Below, one piece after another: positions 51,223-60,329 of a stretch of DNA of 64,000 nt. A model generated the notes under the pieces. It saw nothing but the letters and a program-made list of their open reading frames with translations, did no database searches and was not told where the DNA came from. Location of the stretch: positions 62,001-126,000 of the forward strand of contig NZ_PQSU01000006.1 of the NCBI RefSeq assembly GCF_002920615.1, in the 5' to 3' direction. This DNA comes from Streptomyces sp. Ru62. Lineage in GTDB: Bacteria > Actinomycetota > Actinomycetes > Streptomycetales > Streptomycetaceae. The stretch's first letter is position 1; each line of letters starts with the position of its first letter. The translations under genes were made by a program, and so were the position numbers.

Positions 51223-52113
51223 GTGGACCTCCAGCAGATGCGCTACGTCGTCGCCGTCGCCGAAACCCGCAACTTCACGCGCGCAGCGGAGCGCTGCTGC
51301 GTGGTGCAGTCGTCTCTCAGCCACCGGATCGCGAGCCTGGAACGGGAGCTCGGGGTCAGGCTGTTCGCCCGGACCAGCCGCCGGGTCGAGCTGACCAGCG
51401 CGGGAGCGGCGTTCGTGACCGGCGCGCGCGAGTGTCTGGCCGCCGCCGACCGCGCGGCTGCCAACGCCGCAGCAGCGACCGGCGTGGTGCGGGGGCGGCT
51501 CCGGATCGGCGTGATCGTGACGACGGCCGCCATAGACGTGCCCGAACTGCTCCAGCGGTATCGCGCCCAGCACCCGGAGGTCCGGGTCGCACTCCGTTCC
51601 GCACGCAGCGACGATCTGGCCGCGGCGATCCGCGACGGCGATCTGGACATCGCCTTCCTCGGCCTGCCGGAGAGCGAACGGCCCTCGGGTGTGGAGGCCG
51701 TGGTGCTCGATCACGACGAGCACGTCCTGGTGGTACCGACCGGTCACCGGCTGGCGGGCGCACCCGGGGTCACACTGCACGACATCGCCGCGGAGACGTT
51801 CGTGGACTTCGTGGCCGGGACGCCCGCCCGGGCTCAGTCCGACCAGGCGTTCGCCGCGGCGGGACTGGTCCGCGAGGTGGCGTATGAATCCGGTGTCGTC
51901 GAGCTGATCACCCGGCTGATCGAGCACGGGCTCGGCGTCGCCCTGCTGCCGTCGGCGTTCATCCGGACGCATGCCGCTGACAACCCCGCGCTGGCGCTGG
52001 TCCCGGTGTCCGGCGGGCCGCGCCGCGTGGAGTACCTGGTGTGGAGCAGGTTCAACCCCAGCCCGGCAACCCGGGCGATGCTCGACATCCTCGGGGTCAG
52101 GGACAGCGGCTAG
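51223..52113 (+). CDS. LysR-family transcriptional regulator
   Basis: 296 aa. Helix-turn-helix at residues 17-37 (F-T-R-A-A-E-R-C-C-V-V-Q-S-S-L-S), effector domain from about 90. The GTG at 51223 matches the family start M-D-L-Q-Q-M-R-Y. The short spacer to the transporter gene probably holds its operator (a T-N11-A-type motif may lie in 51160-51190). Two cysteines sit side by side in the recognition helix, which is unusual. Confidence 0.88.
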   Translation: MDLQQMRYVVAVAETRNFTRAAERCCVVQSSLSHRIASLERELGVRLFARTSRRVELTSAGAAFVTGARECLAAADRAAANAAAATGVVRGRLRIGVIVTTAAIDVPELLQRYRAQHPEVRVALRSARSDDLAAAIRDGDLDIAFLGLPESERPSGVEAVVLDHDEHVLVVPTGHRLAGAPGVTLHDIAAETFVDFVAGTPARAQSDQAFAAAGLVREVAYESGVVELITRLIEHGLGVALLPSAFIRTHAADNPALALVPVSGGPRRVEYLVWSRFNPSPATRAMLDILGVRDSG

Positions 52114-52129
52114 GACCGGAACAGCCGGC

Positions 52130-52500
52130 CACGTGCGCCGGACGCCACCGTGCGGTGGAACGGCAGGATCACCGCTGTGGCGGAGGACGCCGACGGCCCC
52201 TTCCTCACCCTGGCGCACGGCCGTAGCGTCCGCACCCGGCTCCTCGTCGGCGCCGGCGGCGCGTTCCGCCCCTGTGGTGAGCCGGGCCCACCCCGTCTAC
52301 AGCGGCCTGCCCTTCCTCGACGTCCCCCCTGGAAGACGTCGACACCAGCCATCCGGAGGTCGTCGAACTGGTCGGCAAGGGCTCCATGTTCGCGCTCGCC
52401 GGCGGGCGGCTCGGGCTGCGGGGCTCCGGCGGGACGTCGGGCGCCGGAGCCGGGGGCGTGGACCTGGTGGCCTTCGATCCGGGGGGCCGATCGCGTCGAT
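52130..52500 (+). pseudogene. FAD-dependent monooxygenase (TetX-like) fragment
   Basis: Codons read A-P-D-A-T-V-R-W-N-G-R-I and L-V-G-A-G-G-A. After a shift, V-S-R-A-H-P-V-Y-S-G-L-P-F-L-D continues, then V-V-E-L-V-G-K-G-S-M-F-A in yet another frame. This is the middle of a class A flavoprotein monooxygenase. Both the N-terminal FAD-binding motif and the G-D-A-A-H segment are missing. Confidence 0.6.
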
Positions 52501-52549
52501 GAGGATCAGGCCGCCGAGGCGTCGGCCGCGGTCGCGTACGGCCATTTCG

Positions 52550-52760
52550 GCGGCCCTCATGGTCAGCGAGCTGACACGGCCGGGCGTCCCGCAGCGCACG
52601 GCCGATCCCGCCGACCGCCGCCGCATCATCGCCATCGCACCCGCCTACGCCGCACCGATTGGCGAATGGCTTCCTGACGGCGCCTGTGCATGGGAACGCA
52701 TCATGCGCGGCCTCGACCCAGCGGAACGCGCCGAAGTCATTCGGCCATGCGCCTCGCCGG
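52550..52760 (+). pseudogene. MarR-family regulator fragment
   Basis: Codons read M-V-S-E-L-T-R-P-G and R-T-A-D-P-A-D-R-R-R-I-I-A, the wing of a MarR winged helix, then G-L-D-P-A-E-R-A-E-V-I, the dimer helix. The recognition helix and start are gone. It lies next to the monooxygenase relic, as regulator and target often do. Confidence 0.5.
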
Positions 52761-52904
52761 GCTCGGGCCGGCACCCGGAGGATCCGATGGGGCGCGCAGG
52801 GGTGGCGCCGAGGACGCCCGGTCCAACGGGTTCACGCGTCCGTCTCTTCATGTCGGGCCGGCGCCGCCTGCGAACCGCATTCCGAGAAGCTGCAACCCCT
52901 GCCT

Positions 52905-53408
52905 TCAGACCCGCCCGCCGTGAGGACCAGGCTCCTGCCTGTGCCGCGCGCCGTCCGCGTATCTGATGCCATGTCGGTCAGCGATCCGGTTGAGCCTGGC
53001 CGGGTCGAGCCGACCGTCAACCATGAGCTGGGGCCCGGCCTCGACCATGTCCTCGACAAAACACTCCCAGCCGCCCGGCGATGAGATCTGCAGCACGCGT
53101 GGGGGGCCGCCGACACCGGGGCGCAGGGCTTGGGGCGTGCCGCGGGGGAGCAGCGTGAACTGTCCCGGCCCGAGCGAGTGGGTGCGCTCCCCGACAGTCA
53201 CCAGCAACTCACCCTCCAGTACGTAGACACTCTCGTCCGCGAGATGGTGGGTGTGACAGGGAATCGGCTGGCCAAGGACGACTTCGAGCAGCGAGAAGCG
53301 GCCTTCGGTATCGGCCGTCGTGGCCTTTACAGCGAAGGCGGGCGGCAGCAGCACGCGGCCCGGCCGTGCCTCGTTGGCACCGAGTAGCACGAAACGGTCG
53401 TACGACAT
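52905..53408 (-). CDS. Cupin-domain protein
   Basis: 167 aa, single cupin barrel. Motif 1 has H-T-H-H..E (P-C-H-T-H-H-L-A-D-E-S-V-Y-V-L) with an extra histidine; motif 2 lies near P-R-G-T-P-Q-A-L. Possibly a metal-dependent dioxygenase, isomerase or sensor. The ATG at 53408 is 10 bases after AAGGA. It lies 30 bases downstream of the amidohydrolase and is probably co-transcribed with it. Confidence 0.83.
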   Translation of the reverse strand: MSYDRFVLLGANEARPGRVLLPPAFAVKATTADTEGRFSLLEVVLGQPIPCHTHHLADESVYVLEGELLVTVGERTHSLGPGQFTLLPRGTPQALRPGVGGPPRVLQISSPGGWECFVEDMVEAGPQLMVDGRLDPARLNRIADRHGIRYADGARHRQEPGPHGGRV

Positions 53409-53438
53409 GGGGTGTTCGTCCTTCCTCAAGCAAGGGAG

Positions 53439-54590
53439 TCAACGGGCCTGTTGGACACCGCGCCGCCAGACAGCAGTTACGTTTCCCAGGACCGACACGT
53501 CCTGCGTCGGATCGCCGTTCACGAGAAGCAGGTCCGCGCGCAGTCCCGGCGCGATGCGGCCTCGATCGCACAGGCCGAACCGATCCGCCACCGCGCTCGT
53601 GGCCGCGACCAGTGCCTCTTCGGCGCGCAGGCCACCGGCCCCGGTCAGCAGAACCAGCTCGCGGTGGAGACCCGCGCCGTGGGCGGGCGCGAACGGGGTG
53701 GCGTCGGTCCCGGCGAGCAGCGGGACGCCCGCCTGGTGCAACGCCCGCAGCGCCCCGACGGCGTTGGCGTAGTGGCCTGGGCGCGCACAGCCGGCGGCGG
53801 CGTCGGGGTGCGGTCCGTCGATCGCCTCGAAGTAGGCGAGCGTGGTCACGACGAACACGCCCTGGCGGCGCACGCGTCGGGCAAGCCCGCGGGATGCCGG
53901 ATCGTCCGGCGCGACATCGGCCCACACATGGGCGAGGCCGTCGACGCCCGCGTCGAGCGCGATGGCCACCTCCGAAGCGGTGATCGCGTGGGCGACGACC
54001 CGCAGACCGGCATCGTGCGCCGCCGCCGTGAGGGCGGCGGCGGCCTCCGGAGTCACGGCGGGCAGATCGGTGCCCTGCACCGTGCCGTCGTCGATGACGA
54101 TCTTCAGGAAGTCGGAGCCCTCAGCGATCCGGGCCTCGACGAACGCCGGGGCCTGCGCCGGGTCGGTGACAGTGTCGATCTCCGTTACGTCGCCCGGGTC
54201 GAGCACTGTGCCGGTCAGCGCCGCGATCAGCTGCGTCGGGTGCCCGCCCGGCGCCGTGGCGATCGTGCCCGCGCTGCGCAGGTCGGTCACGTCGTCCCGG
54301 ACAGCCGCGAGCCGCCGGTGCCGGGCCAGCGGGCGGGGCAGGCAGAACATGTCGATCTCGGTGGTGACCCCGTACCGCAGGGCCTCGGCGAGACTGCCGT
54401 CGAACACGTGGGTGTGCGCGTCGATCAGCCCCGGCAGCAGTGTTCCGCCCCGCCCGTCGATCTCGATGTCGGCCCGGCCACCCGCCCCGGTGCCGACCGC
54501 GGCCACCATCGAATCCTCCACGACCACATCGGTGATCCCCCGGATGTGTTCCCCATCGAACACACGGGCACCGTGAATCCGAGTGCGCAT
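53439..54590 (-). CDS. Amidohydrolase-family protein
   Basis: 383 aa, TIM-barrel metal hydrolase. Visible ligands are D-A-H-T-H near residue 58, a lysine in D-F-L-K-I-V-I (possible carboxylated Lys), His in V-V-A-H-A, His in G-L-A-H-V and Asp in A-G-T-D-A-T-P. No signal peptide. Probably an amidase, prolidase or lactone hydrolase. The ATG at 54590 follows GGGAGG. Divergent from the ECF41 sigma gene, with a TGTCACA promoter element on its own strand. Confidence 0.87.
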   Translation of the reverse strand: MRTRIHGARVFDGEHIRGITDVVVEDSMVAAVGTGAGGRADIEIDGRGGTLLPGLIDAHTHVFDGSLAEALRYGVTTEIDMFCLPRPLARHRRLAAVRDDVTDLRSAGTIATAPGGHPTQLIAALTGTVLDPGDVTEIDTVTDPAQAPAFVEARIAEGSDFLKIVIDDGTVQGTDLPAVTPEAAAALTAAAHDAGLRVVAHAITASEVAIALDAGVDGLAHVWADVAPDDPASRGLARRVRRQGVFVVTTLAYFEAIDGPHPDAAAGCARPGHYANAVGALRALHQAGVPLLAGTDATPFAPAHGAGLHRELVLLTGAGGLRAEEALVAATSAVADRFGLCDRGRIAPGLRADLLLVNGDPTQDVSVLGNVTAVWRRGVQQAR

Positions 54591-54646
54591 GGTGAAGCCC
54601 TCCCTGTGGACATCGCGGAGGCCCTTCCTCCCCGACGACACCACAG

Positions 54647-54723
54647 AGCGGGCTCGCGCCGATCCCTGTGACATCAGCGCCCGTAACCGTGGCGTGGCTC
54701 ACAACCGGCCGCCCGGTGTCACA
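54647..54723. promoter_or_regulatory. Two TGTCACA elements facing outwards (ECF41-type -35)
   Basis: Minus strand: TGTCACA (54673-54667), then 16 bases, then CGCT (54650-54647), close to the ECF41 consensus of TGTCACA and CGTC. Plus strand: TGTCACA at 54717-54723 for the sigma gene, but the matching -10 is poor (CGGTC only at 54746). Both divergent transcription units could use the encoded sigma factor. Confidence 0.6.
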
Positions 54724-54780
54724 CTTACGACGCGGCGCATCTCTTCGGTCGGAGAACATTCCGGGGCAGAGGAGGAGCAC

Positions 54781-55713
54781 ATGGCTCGTACACCGTCGTG
54801 GCATCCGGCCGAGGACACCGTCACCGAACAGTTCCTCGACCACCGCGAGCTGCTGTTCTCGGTGATCTACAACATGCTGGGCAGCGTCACTGACACCGAG
54901 GACGCGCTCCAGGAGGTGTGGCTGGCCTGGGCCGCCCGCCACCGCAATCCCGATGTCAAGCCCGTCGACAATGCCCGTGCCTACCTCACACGCATCGCGG
55001 TCAACCAGGCTCTTGCCCGCCGCGCCCACTTGAGCCGCCGCCAGGAGACGTACTCGGGCCCCTGGCTGCCTGAGCCGTTGCTCGTCTCGCAGGACGACGC
55101 GGCCGACGGTGCCGAACGCGCCGAGGCACTGTCGATGGCCGTCCTCGTCGTTCTCGAAACGCTCTCGCCGCTGGAGCGCGCCGTGTTCGTCCTGCACGAG
55201 GTGTTCGGCTTCGCCCACCCGGAGATCGCGCAGATCTTGGGCCGCTCGCCCGCTGCGGTGCGCCAACTCGCCACCCGCGCCCGCCGCCACGTCCAGGCCC
55301 GTCGCCCGCGTCACCGGCCCCGGCGAGACCAGCATGCCCGGGTCACCGAACGCTTCGCCGAAGCCGCCCTGGGCGGGGACCTGCGGGCTCTCCTCGAAGT
55401 ACTGGCACCAGACGTGACCCTGTGGACCGACGGCGGCGGCAAGGGTCCCGCGGTCAGCCTCCGGCCGGTGCACGGCCGAGACCGAGTCGCTGCCGTGTTC
55501 ACGGCGGTTGCCCGTGCCCTGCCCCCCGAAGGCGTCGACGTCCGGTACCGGTTGGTGGCCGGTGACCCCGGCGTCCTCGTCTTCTCCGGCGGGAGCCCGC
55601 TTGCCGTCGTGGTGGTGGACCTCGCCCTGGACGGCGAGCACGTCACCGGCATTTTCTCGGTCACCAACCCCGACAAGCTCGCCGGCATCCACTCCCTCGA
55701 CCGTGACGTCTAA
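54781..55713 (+). CDS. ECF41-type RNA polymerase sigma factor
   Basis: 310 aa. Sigma2 region near residues 20-60 (Y-N-M-L-G-S..D-A-L-Q-E-V-W-L-A-W), sigma4 near 125-180, then a fused SnoaL-like C-terminal domain. Signature ECF41 motifs are present: W-L-P-E-P-L in the linker, D-G-G-G-K in the extension, and N-P-D-K-L near the end. ECF41 factors are modulated by this C-terminal domain rather than by an anti-sigma, and typically drive a neighbouring redox or hydrolase gene. The ATG follows AGGAGG. Confidence 0.92.
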   Translation: MARTPSWHPAEDTVTEQFLDHRELLFSVIYNMLGSVTDTEDALQEVWLAWAARHRNPDVKPVDNARAYLTRIAVNQALARRAHLSRRQETYSGPWLPEPLLVSQDDAADGAERAEALSMAVLVVLETLSPLERAVFVLHEVFGFAHPEIAQILGRSPAAVRQLATRARRHVQARRPRHRPRRDQHARVTERFAEAALGGDLRALLEVLAPDVTLWTDGGGKGPAVSLRPVHGRDRVAAVFTAVARALPPEGVDVRYRLVAGDPGVLVFSGGSPLAVVVVDLALDGEHVTGIFSVTNPDKLAGIHSLDRDV

Positions 55714-55938
55714 GCACTCCAGGTCGTGCCCGACCGGTCCGGGCAGCGGCCAGGCCTCGCGCGCCGCGTCCCGGTACGGGCAGGCCTTCACCGGCTGAGG
55801 CACCCTCCCCCGGTGAGGGCGGGAGGTCGCGAACCAAGATTCCTTCACGGGCTGAGGCGTCGCCGACGCATCACGCTCCGAGCCAGAGCCGGTTGCTCGC
55901 GCTCGGCCACCGGTCGGGCGCCTTGTTACGGTCGCTGC
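55714..55938. other. Intergenic, no gene
   Basis: Separates the sigma gene from the SUKH gene. It contains two imperfect copies of TCAC(C/G)GGCTGAGGC, but no supported coding sequence. Confidence 0.4.
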
Positions 55939-56490
55939 ATGGACAGTTGGGACGGGAACGCCGTACGCGCACGGATACGGGAGATGGCAGCAGGGGATCC
56001 GGGGCTGGTGCGCTTCGGTGCGGACACGCACCGGTACAAGTTGGCGGCTCGGTTGCCGGAGGCGGAGATCCGAGCGTTCGAGGAATCGCATGGCATCGAT
56101 CTGCCGGTGGAGTACCGGTCTTTCGTCGCAGAGGTGGGCAACGGCCCCGCCGGCCCCGGCCATGGGTTGGTGCCGTTGACCGTCGCCCGCCCCGAGGCCG
56201 ACGAAGAGTGGGCCGTGGACGCCGAGTGGTGGGAAGACCGGCTGCCGGGCCGACTCGCTGAGCCGTTCCCTCTCACCGCACCTCGGCCCGGTCGGATCGA
56301 CGCAGCGGCCGATGCACTGACCCGGGGCACGCTCATGTTGGCCGAACAGGGCTGCGGCATCTTCACACGGCTGATCCTGAACGGTCCACGAGCCGGCCAG
56401 GTCTGGCAGATCGATCCCGACTGGGGTGGCTTCGTCCCGGTGAGCCCCGGCTTTCGCACCTGGTTCACGGGCTGGTTGGCGAGCCCCTGA
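55939..56490 (+). CDS. SMI1/KNR4 (SUKH) family protein
   Basis: 183 aa. SUKH superfamily pattern: an E-A-E-I-R-A-F-E-E-S-H-G-I-D-L-P-V-E-Y-R motif near residue 45 followed by V-G-N-G-P-A-G, and a late W-Q-I-D-P-D-W. Such proteins are often immunity factors against polymorphic toxins, but no toxin gene is in view. Few bases separate a weak TACGGT from the ATG, so it may be leaderless. Confidence 0.78.
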   Translation: MDSWDGNAVRARIREMAAGDPGLVRFGADTHRYKLAARLPEAEIRAFEESHGIDLPVEYRSFVAEVGNGPAGPGHGLVPLTVARPEADEEWAVDAEWWEDRLPGRLAEPFPLTAPRPGRIDAAADALTRGTLMLAEQGCGIFTRLILNGPRAGQVWQIDPDWGGFVPVSPGFRTWFTGWLASP

Positions 56491-57028
56491 ACACGCGTTA
56501 CGCCGACCGGGCCAACCCGCAGATCTTCGAGGCAGACCACCTCACGAGTGAGTGACCCAGGCCGCCCCATCGGATCCTGGAGAAGGGCAGGTTCCTCGTC
56601 TGGATCAAGCCCTGACGGCGTCACCGCTCCCCCGGCAACACCCCATGAGCGATCAGACCGAGCAAGGGCACGAGCTTGTGCCCGTGCAGCACCACCAGTT
56701 CCAAGACGGCATCGCCACCGTCCACACCGGCGTCCACACCGGGGACATCGACGTCACTGAGGTCGGGACACCGCCATCGACCCCGCTCCGGACGAGGTGG
56801 TCGGGCGGACGGGGTGCAGGTCAGGCAGGGGACACCGCACGGTGGCGCGCGGGCGGGGTGCCTTCGGCCCGTGCCCGGGGGGATCGCGCGCCGGCCGGAG
56901 GACGCCGGCCGGCCCCGCGGACGTCCGAGGCGGCCCCTACGATGCCGGGAGCACCGCGCCGGCTCGGTACCCCGGCCACCACGTCGCTGCTGCCAATTGG
57001 TGAGGCGCGAAACGGGGCTGTCCCCTGA
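56491..57028. other. Intergenic with one weak small ORF
   Basis: A plus-strand ATG at 56645 begins M-S-D-Q-T-E-Q-G-H-E-L-V-P-V-Q-H-H and stays protein-like for about 45 codons before losing bias. It may be a small or decayed gene. Nothing else is supported. Confidence 0.3.
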
Positions 57029-57727
57029 TCATGCGGTTTCGGGGGTGGCTTCCGGTTCCGGAACGGGGTATCCGATCTGTGCCAGATCCTCGGCGAGGTC
57101 AACGAGCTCGACTTCCGGATTCAACGCCGATACGACTCTCTGAGTGAGAGGCCGCAGCGCATAAACGTGGCGGATGGCCTCGATGTCCGTGGTGACCTCG
57201 TAGCACTCCTCCGCGAACTGCTGATAGGCCTCGGGGCGACCGTCCACCAAGACGTCAAACAGCCACTCCGGGCTGCCGTCGTCCTCCACGCCCGCAGGCA
57301 GGGGCTCGATGGCTCCGGCCCTCCATTCGGAGTCCGCCTGCTGACGCCAGAAGCACACGGTCACCCGCGGTATCCCGTCGTGTCCGCTGAACGCCGGCTC
57401 CACGATGTTGTGGGCGAACACCTCCGGCACTCCGTCGAACAGACCTGGCCACGGAACTGGAGGCGTGACCCGATACGGGCTCATCGGCGACTCGTGATCG
57501 AAACCGCGGGCATACGCACCCGCCTGCGAGAAGACGATCGAGTAGTCATTGCCACACCCGTCTCGCATGGAGGCCATCTCCTCGGTCGGCGACCACCGGG
57601 CGTCGAACGAGTAGAACCGGGACTCCCAGTCCGGACTCATGATGGCGTCGAGGACAGCCATGGCACGAGAGCGGTCGCGAACGATCGAGATGTCCGGCAG
57701 CTGACGGACGACTTGATAGACAGACAC
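57029..57727 (-). CDS. Hypothetical protein
   Basis: 232 aa from GTG 57727 (TTG 57739 is an alternative). Soluble and acidic, rich in tryptophan and tyrosine, with no signal or helix. It has the look of an actinobacterial contact-system or knot-type protein, but no domain is recognised. It lies between the SUKH gene and the CoaD-like gene without an operon partner. Confidence 0.6.
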   Translation of the reverse strand: MSVYQVVRQLPDISIVRDRSRAMAVLDAIMSPDWESRFYSFDARWSPTEEMASMRDGCGNDYSIVFSQAGAYARGFDHESPMSPYRVTPPVPWPGLFDGVPEVFAHNIVEPAFSGHDGIPRVTVCFWRQQADSEWRAGAIEPLPAGVEDDGSPEWLFDVLVDGRPEAYQQFAEECYEVTTDIEAIRHVYALRPLTQRVVSALNPEVELVDLAEDLAQIGYPVPEPEATPETA

Positions 57728-57932
57728 AGCCGTATCCAAGCTGATCCCGCTGACAGCGCCTACACCACCCCCCTGGCATCGTGGGTTCCGCAGAACGCCC
57801 CGGCGGATGCGTTGGCGCAGCCGGCCGGCGGCTGCTCACTGGGGCCGCTGCGGGCTGTCATCGCCCTGACGCTGCACCTGGCTGACCGGCTGCTGGAAGA
57901 AGCTCGCTCGAAGGATCAACCGGGACACGGTC

Positions 57933-58340
57933 CTATTGACTCATCGTGGTGACGAGGGTGGAGGAGATGTGGGCCAGGGTGGGGTCTGCGGCGATGAAGA
58001 ACGTTTCGACTCCGGCCAGTTCGTGGTTCATCCGAGCCATCGGCATTTCGTGGTCCAGGTCGCGAACGCCGCGGACTCCGCGGATGACGACATCGATTCC
58101 TACCCGGCGGCAGTAGTCGACCAGGAGGCCGCCGGTGTGGGAGTCGACCGTGACGTTGTCCAAGTCGGTTGCTGCCGCGCGGAGCCGGTCCAGCCGTTCC
58201 GTGATGGGCAAGCGGCCGGTCTTGTTCGGATTGAACATCACGCACACGACGACCTCGTCGAACAGGAGGGCAGCGCGCCGGAGTACATCCTGGTGCCCTT
58301 GAGTGACCGGGTCGAAGGATCCTGGGAACAGGGCTCGCAT
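57933..58340 (-). CDS. coaD: Phosphopantetheine adenylyltransferase-like protein, C-terminally short
   Basis: 135 aa. All core CoaD motifs are present: G-S-F-D-P-V-T-Q-G-H (T-x-G-H nucleotide site, residues 7-16), N-P-N-K-T-G, V-I-R-G-V-R and I-S-S-T-L-V. Usual length is about 160; the last 25 residues are missing and replaced by T-T-M-S-Q. The missing part contributes a helix in hexamer packing, so the protein may be impaired. The ATG at 58340 has no clear ribosome site. The housekeeping coaD is presumably elsewhere. It may be a decayed or specialised second copy. Confidence 0.7.
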   Translation of the reverse strand: MRALFPGSFDPVTQGHQDVLRRAALLFDEVVVCVMFNPNKTGRLPITERLDRLRAAATDLDNVTVDSHTGGLLVDYCRRVGIDVVIRGVRGVRDLDHEMPMARMNHELAGVETFFIAADPTLAHISSTLVTTMSQ

Positions 58341-58579
58341 GATCGGGAAGAGTAACAACCGGCCGTCCCCGGTGGCGAGGTGCCAGGGCTGCCAACCATC
58401 AAGATCACACCGACAGGGAGAACGCTGGATCCGCTCGGGATGCGCGGTGACCGGACCGCCGCCGTCCTGTGCTGCAGGCTGAAGACGCCCGCCCTGTCCA
58501 TGACCGCCCCGCCGGTGGCTGCCCCGCTCCAGTAGGCCGCCCCTCCCTACCCCTTGGGCACTGTCCAAGGACGAGCCGG

Positions 58580-59602
58580 TCATTTCCCGATGCCGTGGGC
58601 GAGGAGGCTTTCGGCGGTCTCGGCGATGGTGTCCTCGATGGGACGCGGCCGCCACCCCAGGAGGCGTTCCGCCTTGGCGCTTGTGGCGTGGAGATCCCGG
58701 CCCAGCTGGTGCCGCAGCAGTCGCAGTTCGGGGTTCACGGCGCCCAGCGCGCGAGTGAGCCACACGGGCAGTTCACGGGTCGGGGCCTTCGCAGCGCGCT
58801 CGCCCAGGCGGTCACGGAGAATGCGGGCGATGTCGACGAGGCGCAGGCTGTGCCCCGCGACGGCGAGGAAGCGCTCGCCGGCGGCTGCCGGATCGGTCAT
58901 CGCACGCAGATGCAGGTCCGCCACGTCGCGCACGTCGACGTAACCCATCCCGAAGGGAGGGCACGCAGGAATCCGTCCTTCGAGCATTCTGCGCACAAGG
59001 CGCAGGGACGGTGGGTCGTCCGGGCCGAGCAGTGGTCCGAAGACACCCACGGGATGAATCGCCGCGAGTTCCAGGCCACCGCCTTCGTCTTCGATGAACT
59101 GCCAGGCGGCGCGCTCCGCGAGTGTTTTGGACCGCTGGTAGGGCGGGATGTCGTTGTCGATGTCGGTCCAGTCCTCCTCGGTGAACGGGGTGGAGCGCGG
59201 GGGATGCCCGATCCCGACGGCTCCGAAGGCGCTCGTCAGGACGACGCGGCGCACGCCGGCGTCGCGGGAGGCGCGCAGCACCCGCAGGACGCCTTCGCGC
59301 GCCGGGACCACCATCTCGTCGTCGTTCGCCGGTGTACTGCGCAGGGTCGGCGAGGCGACGTGGAGGACGGCATCGCAGTCGGCGACGGCCTCGTCCCAGC
59401 CGCCGAGGTGCTCCAGGTCGGCGCGTACGACCGTGAGGCGGTCGTCTTCGAACGGCTGGGCTGCGTGAAGCCAGGAGCGCAGAGCCGGCTCGCGCCGCAG
59501 GTCGCGGACCGTGGTGCGTACGGTGTGCCCGGCGTCGAGCAGGGTCAGGACGCACCAGCTGCCGATGAATCCTGTGCCTCCGGTGACCAGTACCGGTGTC
59601 AT
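58580..59602 (-). CDS. NAD-dependent epimerase/dihydroflavonol-reductase-like protein
   Basis: 340 aa, extended SDR. T-G-G-T-G-F-I-G near residue 7, catalytic Y-Q-R-S-K near 154, and the late H-L-R-A-M helix. The overall pattern is of the DFR/cinnamoyl-CoA-reductase group. The ATG at 59602 follows GAGGAG. It is ten bases downstream of the DUF998 gene and is the last gene of an operon that begins with the aldo-keto reductase. Confidence 0.86.
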   Translation of the reverse strand: MTPVLVTGGTGFIGSWCVLTLLDAGHTVRTTVRDLRREPALRSWLHAAQPFEDDRLTVVRADLEHLGGWDEAVADCDAVLHVASPTLRSTPANDDEMVVPAREGVLRVLRASRDAGVRRVVLTSAFGAVGIGHPPRSTPFTEEDWTDIDNDIPPYQRSKTLAERAAWQFIEDEGGGLELAAIHPVGVFGPLLGPDDPPSLRLVRRMLEGRIPACPPFGMGYVDVRDVADLHLRAMTDPAAAGERFLAVAGHSLRLVDIARILRDRLGERAAKAPTRELPVWLTRALGAVNPELRLLRHQLGRDLHATSAKAERLLGWRPRPIEDTIAETAESLLAHGIGK

Positions 59603-59612
59603 CTGTGTCTCC

Positions 59613-60329
59613 TCAGTTCGAGACGTGTGCTTCGAGCGGTGCCGGCGGGCACGTCGCATGACGTCGCTGGGCGGCCAGGCTGCTTCCGAGGAGGGCGTGG
59701 CCGATCATGATCGGGTAGATCACGGCGCGCTCGAACATGCCGATGTTCCACATCCAGCCGGTGAACACGTCGGCCATGAAGAAGGGGAACGCGATCAGTC
59801 CGACGGTGCCGAGTGCGATGCTCGCGATCGACCGGCTCCTCGGGAGGCCGATGCGTGCTCCGCCGGCTCCGACGGCGATCGCCATGATGTTGCCGGCGAG
59901 CATGACTCCCTGAGCGCCGAGGGTGTGGAAGACGATCAGGCCGTTGTCGACGTTGGCGTCGGAACCCTGGAAGACGCCGACGAGCGAGACCCCGACGCCG
60001 GCGAGGACGGCGAGGATCAGGATGCTGATCGGGCGGGTTCCCTCGCGTGGGTCGAACACGAGGAACGCGCCGACGATCAGGAGGATGCCGTAGATCACCC
60101 AGCCGGTGTCCATGACCGCGCCGAGGGGGGAGTTGGCGACCTGTCCGAACGCAATCTGGCGCGGGCCGGTCAGGCCGAGGTGGCTGACCCAGTCGTGGAA
60201 GGGCGAGTACGGCGGGTCCCGCCAGGCCGCGGCGGTGACGAACTCGGCGAGCCAGGACAGGAGCGGGCCGAGCAGGATGAGGAGGGCTCCGGCGCGGGCG
60301 GCCGGGCCGGTGCGGACGATGGGGTTCAC
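59613..60329 (-). CDS. DUF998 integral membrane protein
   Basis: 238 aa with six or seven transmembrane helices. The DUF998 pattern shows in D-W-V-S-H-L-G and P-L-G-A-V-M-D-T-G at helix 2. The GTG at 60329 overlaps the upstream stop (GTGA), so it is translationally coupled to the aldo-keto reductase. Family function unknown; probably a membrane partner of the two reductases. Confidence 0.8.
   Translation of the reverse strand: MNPIVRTGPAARAGALLILLGPLLSWLAEFVTAAAWRDPPYSPFHDWVSHLGLTGPRQIAFGQVANSPLGAVMDTGWVIYGILLIVGAFLVFDPREGTRPISILILAVLAGVGVSLVGVFQGSDANVDNGLIVFHTLGAQGVMLAGNIMAIAVGAGGARIGLPRSRSIASIALGTVGLIAFPFFMADVFTGWMWNIGMFERAVIYPIMIGHALLGSSLAAQRRHATCPPAPLEAHVSN

Noticed and set aside
54121..56163. 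680-codon minus-strand frame across the sigma factor gene
   Set aside because: It is antisense to an intact ECF41 gene and ends inside the amidohydrolase in a wrong frame.
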